Source: Phytomonospora sp040655735
GTDB taxonomy: Bacteria; Actinomycetota; Actinomycetes; Mycobacteriales; Micromonosporaceae
Direction of reading: 5' to 3'
Length of the DNA stretch: 64,000 nt
Assembly: GCF_040655735.1 (NCBI RefSeq)
Contig: NZ_JBFAKK010000011.1
Span: 1 to 64,000 of the forward strand
The position numbers and the translations under genes were made by a program. This document shows positions 59,592 through 64,000 of the stretch, piece after piece. A model generated the notes under the pieces. The model saw nothing but the letters and a program-made list of their open reading frames with translations. It searched no databases and was not told the origin of the DNA. Position 1 is the stretch's first letter. Each line of letters begins with the position of its first letter.

Positions 59592-60782
59592 GTGGAACTG
59601 CTGCGCAACCCGATCAGACCGTACGCCTGGGGCTCGCACACCGCGATCGCCGCGGTGCAAGGGCGCCGGATCCCCACCGAGGGGCCGGAGGCCGAGCTCT
59701 GGATGGGTGCGCACCCCGGTGATCCGTCCACTGTGGAGGACGGCCGCACGCTCATCGACGTGATCGCCGAGGACCCCGAGCGGGTCCTCGGCGCCGCGAA
59801 CGTGCAGCGCTTCGGTGTTCGCCTGCCCTTCCTGCTCAAGGTTCTGGCCGCCGAGGCACCCCTGTCGATCCAGGCGCACCCGGACGCGGCGCAGGCCCGC
59901 GCGGGCTTCGACGACGAGGAGTCGGAGGGCGTGCCGGTCGACGCGACCGTGCGCAACTACGTCGATCCCTTCCACAAGCCCGAACTGCTCTGCGCGGTCT
60001 CGGAGTACGAGTGCCTCTGCGGCTTCCGCGACCCGGCCGAGTCGGCCGAGCTGCTGTCCCGGCTCAACGTCTCGGCGCTGGCGGGCACGGTCGACCTGCT
60101 CCGCCAGGACGACCCCTCGCAGGCGCTGCGCGAGGCCGTGACGACCGTGATGACCGTCCCGGAAACCCTGCGCGGGCCGCTGCTCGACCAGGTCGTCGCC
60201 GAATGCGCCCAGCTCGCCGGGGAAGGCCCCGGGGGAGCGACCTACGCCATGGCCGCCTCGCTGGGCAAGGCGTACCCGGGCGACATCGGCGTGCTCCTCG
60301 CGCTGCTGCTCAACCACGTCATCCTCCAGCCCGGCGAGGCGATCTACATGCCGGCCGGCAACGCCCACGCCTACCTGCGCGGGGTCGGCGTCGAGCTGAT
60401 GGCCGCCAGCGACAACGTCCTGCGCGGCGGACTGACCGCCAAGCACGTCGACGTGCCCGAACTGCTGCGCGTGCTGCGCTACGAGTCGCTCGCCGAGCCG
60501 CGCGTCGTGGCGGTGCAGGTGGCGCCGGGTGTGCGTGAGTGGCAGACGCCGATGCCGGAGTTCAGGCTGTCGCACGCGAGCGTCGGCGGTCTTCGCGACA
60601 AGGTGGTCCTGCGCAACGGCGGGCCGCGGATCCTGCTGTGCTGGTCGGGCCAGGTCCGGCTGGACGACGGGGTGCAGCCGCTGACGCTGCTGCCCGGGCA
60701 GGCGGCCTTCGTCGCCGCCGACGCCGCCGATTCCGTTGTGGCGACGGGCTTCGGCGAGCTGTTCCAGGCTTCCACCGCCTGA
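59592..60782 (+). CDS. manA: Mannose-6-phosphate isomerase, class I
   Basis: This 396-residue zinc enzyme converts fructose-6-P and mannose-6-P. Zinc ligands lie in SIQAHPD (Gln, His), FHKPELL (Glu) and PAGNAHAYL (His); GGLTAKHVDVPELL carries the catalytic Arg/Lys region. GTG 59592 begins VELLRNPIRPYAWGS. It completes mannose activation with manB and manC. One GTCCACWGTGG motif is at 59726-59736. Confidence 0.94.
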   Translation: MELLRNPIRPYAWGSHTAIAAVQGRRIPTEGPEAELWMGAHPGDPSTVEDGRTLIDVIAEDPERVLGAANVQRFGVRLPFLLKVLAAEAPLSIQAHPDAAQARAGFDDEESEGVPVDATVRNYVDPFHKPELLCAVSEYECLCGFRDPAESAELLSRLNVSALAGTVDLLRQDDPSQALREAVTTVMTVPETLRGPLLDQVVAECAQLAGEGPGGATYAMAASLGKAYPGDIGVLLALLLNHVILQPGEAIYMPAGNAHAYLRGVGVELMAASDNVLRGGLTAKHVDVPELLRVLRYESLAEPRVVAVQVAPGVREWQTPMPEFRLSHASVGGLRDKVVLRNGGPRILLCWSGQVRLDDGVQPLTLLPGQAAFVAADAADSVVATGFGELFQASTA

Positions 60783-61301
60783 CCCCGAAACTCCTTCACC
60801 GCCTCCGGCGAGTTCCGGTAACACAGTCACGCACTTTTCGCTGCCGTTTGCCCTGATATGGGCCAAACGCAGAATTTCTGGATCTTTTCGGCTTTCCACT
60901 TGACGGCCGATCGTCCGAGTGTAACTATCTAGGTACGCAGCGTCATCGCGACGAGAGTCCGAGTCACGCGCGGGGGAACCAAACCGGGGGGAGTACGGGG
61001 CGGTTGGGAAAGTCGAGCGGTTCGTCCGCCGGCTCACCAACCGCCCCGTACGTATGTTCCGCCTGCTCACGGCCTCGGTTGCAACGTTTTGCGGGATCGG
61101 GCGGCGCTCTCGGCGTCGGCCGCATTTCTCGCCATGCTCACACCCCAGCACGGCTCACTTCTGTGCACCCGTCCTCTCTGTGGTCATTTGAGGCGCTCCC
61201 AGTAGTCATGCGGTGACTTAACTGTGTCTAGACCGTAAGTCCGATTTTGCCCTACGCTAAGGAAGCTTTCTTTAAACGGCAGGTCACCGAAAGGATCCGA
61301 C
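60783..61301 (+). other. Intergenic region with structured leader before the LPMO gene
   Basis: 519 nt without a gene. At 60935-61000 the text CGAGTCACGCGCGGGGGAAC followed by CAAACCGGGGGGAGTACGG resembles the 5' half of a c-di-AMP (ydaO) riboswitch, but the conserved 3' half is not found. A 14-bp perfect stem pairs 60993-61006 with 61038-61051 around a 31-nt loop. A further candidate -10 TACGCT lies at 61252-61257, about 45 nt before the LPMO ATG. Confidence 0.35.
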
Positions 61302-61910
61302 ATGTTAAGTCGAAGAACGCTCCGTGTACTCGTCGGCTTCGGCGCGAGTCTCGTCGCCTCGCTCATGCTGCTTCTCGTCAGCGGCAGCGGCGCCTACGCT
61401 CACGGCTACACCACGTCCCCCACGAGCCGCGCCTACTTCTGCAAGCTCGGCCAGGTCAGCAACTGCGGCCCGATCCAGTGGGAGCCGCAGAGCGTCGAAG
61501 GCCCCAAGGGCTTCCCCGGCGGCGGACCGGCCGACACCAAGCTCTGCAGTGCGGGCCTTGGCCAGTTCGACCAGCTCAACGACCAGCGCGGCGGCGCGTG
61601 GCCGGCGAACAACGTCACCCGCGGCGCCACGTACAACGTGCGGTGGACGCTCACCGCGGCCCACTCGACGACCGACTTCAAGTACTACGTCACCAAGCCG
61701 GGCTGGAACCAGACGGCCAAGCTGACCAGGTCGGCGCTCAACCTCACGCCGATCAAGACCGTCTCCTACGGTGGCGCGCAGCCGCCGTCCTCGGTCTCGC
61801 ACGCGGTAACGCTGCCCAACCTCTCCGGCCGGCACATGCTGTACTCCGTGTGGACGATCAACGACACGGGCAACGCCTTCTACCAGTGCGCCGACCTCAA
61901 CTTCGGCTAG
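61302..61910 (+). CDS. Secreted AA10 lytic polysaccharide monooxygenase
   Basis: This 202-residue protein has a signal peptide (RRTLRVLVGFGASLVASLML) cleaved at AYA/HGY, leaving the His that heads mature AA10 enzymes (residue 34). The second histidine-brace ligand is in LTAAHSTTDFKYYVT. Cys pairs (YFCKLG...NCGPIQWE; KLCSAG; YQCADL) fit the fold. It oxidatively cleaves chitin or cellulose; no carbohydrate-binding module. AAAGGA precedes the ATG. Confidence 0.93.
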   Translation: MLSRRTLRVLVGFGASLVASLMLLLVSGSGAYAHGYTTSPTSRAYFCKLGQVSNCGPIQWEPQSVEGPKGFPGGGPADTKLCSAGLGQFDQLNDQRGGAWPANNVTRGATYNVRWTLTAAHSTTDFKYYVTKPGWNQTAKLTRSALNLTPIKTVSYGGAQPPSSVSHAVTLPNLSGRHMLYSVWTINDTGNAFYQCADLNFG

Positions 61911-61934
61911 GGCCGGTATCCCGACACCCGGCAT

Positions 61935-61974
61935 GGCGCCGGGGAGGGCCTCCCGCGGGCCCCTCCCCGGCGCC
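61935..61974 (+). terminator. Terminator after the LPMO gene
   Basis: GGCGCCGGGGAGGG pairs with CCCTCCCCGGCGCC (one G-C shift at the loop) around a short GC loop; strong stem without a T tract. Confidence 0.7.
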
Positions 61975-62064
61975 GCGCGTCGCCCGGTGTCGCGAGCGGC
62001 TCCCCAATGTGATGCGCGGAGCACGCGCGGTGCCGCGCAATGGCCCCATAGGATCACGCTTGCG

Positions 62065-62070
62065 TATCAT
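62065..62070 (+). promoter_or_regulatory. Leaderless -10 box of ahcY
   Basis: TATCAT, then GCGGGC, then ATG 62077. Confidence 0.55.
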
Positions 62071-62076
62071 GCGGGC

Positions 62077-63549
<1,473 letters not shown>

Positions 63550-63556
63550 CGCGAAC

Positions 63557-63587
63557 GAAGGCCCGGTACGCGATGTACCGGGCCTTC
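63557..63587. terminator. Terminator between ahcY and a convergent gene
   Basis: GAAGGCCCGGTAC and GTACCGGGCCTTC form a perfect 13-bp stem around GCGAT; usable in both directions. Confidence 0.85.
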
Positions 63588-63596
63588 GCCGTCGTC

Positions 63597-64000
63597 TCAG
63601 GAGCCGTAAGGAGGGGGCGGCGGCTTCTGCTGGTGCGGATTGCTCGACGGGAGCTGCGTGGTGGCGCCTTCGCCGTCGTCGACGTACATCGACGGCTGGG
63701 CGGGCGCCGCCGGGGCCGGCTCGTAGGTGGGCGCGGCGGGGGCGAAGGGGTCGATGGGCTGCTGGCCGAAGGAGTCGTTCAGCGCGGCGGAGCCGAGCGG
63801 GGCCTCCGTCGGCGCGTAGCCGGTGTTGTCGGCCGTGACGGCCTTCGGGTTACGCCAGCGGGAGAAGCTGAAGGCCGCCGTCAGCAGGATCGCCGCGACG
63901 ATGACCGGCGCGTACGTGGCCGACGGGAGCGTCAGGGCGGACGGGTCGAGCTTGAGCCCGTCGGTGAGCGCCTTGAACTCCAGCCAGGAGGCCTTGTACT
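63597..64000 (-). CDS. C-terminal part of a membrane protein (partial)
   Basis: The - strand frame from the window edge reads YKASWLEFKALTDGLKLDPS, then a TM segment (YAPVIVAAILLTAAFSFS), SRWRNPKAVTADNTGYAPTE, and a Pro/Ala/Gln-rich tail ending KPPPPYGS with TGA at 63597-63599. The N-terminus is outside the window. The visible part suggests a membrane protein with a disordered cytoplasmic tail; family not recognised. Confidence 0.7.
   Translation of the reverse strand, partial: YKASWLEFKALTDGLKLDPSALTLPSATYAPVIVAAILLTAAFSFSRWRNPKAVTADNTGYAPTEAPLGSAALNDSFGQQPIDPFAPAAPTYEPAPAAPAQPSMYVDDGEGATTQLPSSNPHQQKPPPPPYGS

Overview
The window is very GC-rich DNA from an actinobacterium. The evidence is a WhiB regulator, an XRE/DUF5753 plus DUF397 pair, two coenzyme F420 genes (fbiA, fbiB), two mycothiol-type DinB-like proteins (TIGR03086), DUF3499, TIGR03089, and many starts preceded by a TANNNT box at the spacing expected of leaderless mRNAs. 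Gene order around fbiA-fbiB-whiB-DUF3499-manB-manA resembles the mycobacterial block. A Glycomycetaceae or Stackebrandtia-like host is my guess and is not proven by anything here.

Layout. 1-4.1 kb: end of an unknown gene, class II fructose bisphosphatase (glpX), a DUF4245 membrane protein and two coupled ankyrin proteins. 4.1-13.3 kb: a CTAG-flanked MITE-like element, a PIMT-like methyltransferase, a frameshifted small gene, a P450-ferredoxin pair, DinB-like and pentapeptide proteins, exonuclease VII (xseA, xseB), ispH, a DJ-1-like protein and a second, shorter element. 13.3-20.1 kb: LuxR regulator, quinone reductase, MFS exporter, aldo-keto reductase/MerR pair, S41 peptidase and a DUF397/XRE pair. 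20.2-26.4 kb: a small unknown protein, rmuC, and a cluster of small membrane proteins with glycine- or glutamine-rich tails, interrupted by an IS5-family element with a frameshifted transposase. 26.4-36.7 kb: mannose-1-phosphate guanylyltransferase, a FecCD-type ABC importer behind a Fur/Zur-like palindrome, a decayed MFS gene, a glycosyltransferase, TIGR03089 and a heterodimeric ABC exporter.

36.8-47.9 kb holds two adjacent giant paralogues (1808 and 1906 residues). Each joins a trypsin-like protease, a degenerate metallophosphoesterase-like domain, a NACHT ATPase, pentapeptide repeats and a WD40 array. Their architecture suggests a protease-armed sensor, possibly immune or cell-death related. 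This is the strongest candidate for an undescribed system in the window.

48.0-64.0 kb: fbiB and fbiA; a Q/P-rich membrane protein; 2.7 kb of repeat-rich DNA without a convincing gene; whiB; a zincin-like protein without HExxH; DUF3499; a mannose/sugar-phosphate operon (manB, Trm112, SIS isomerase, cation diffusion facilitator, manA); a chitin-type AA10 LPMO behind a structured leader; ahcY; and the end of a membrane protein.

Two general patterns stand out. Convergent gene pairs often share a single CTAG as both stop codons. The MITE-like elements sit exactly at such CTAGs and duplicate them, so both neighbouring reading frames remain intact. A motif GTCCACWGTGG also recurs far more often than chance, often forcing rare Thr codons.
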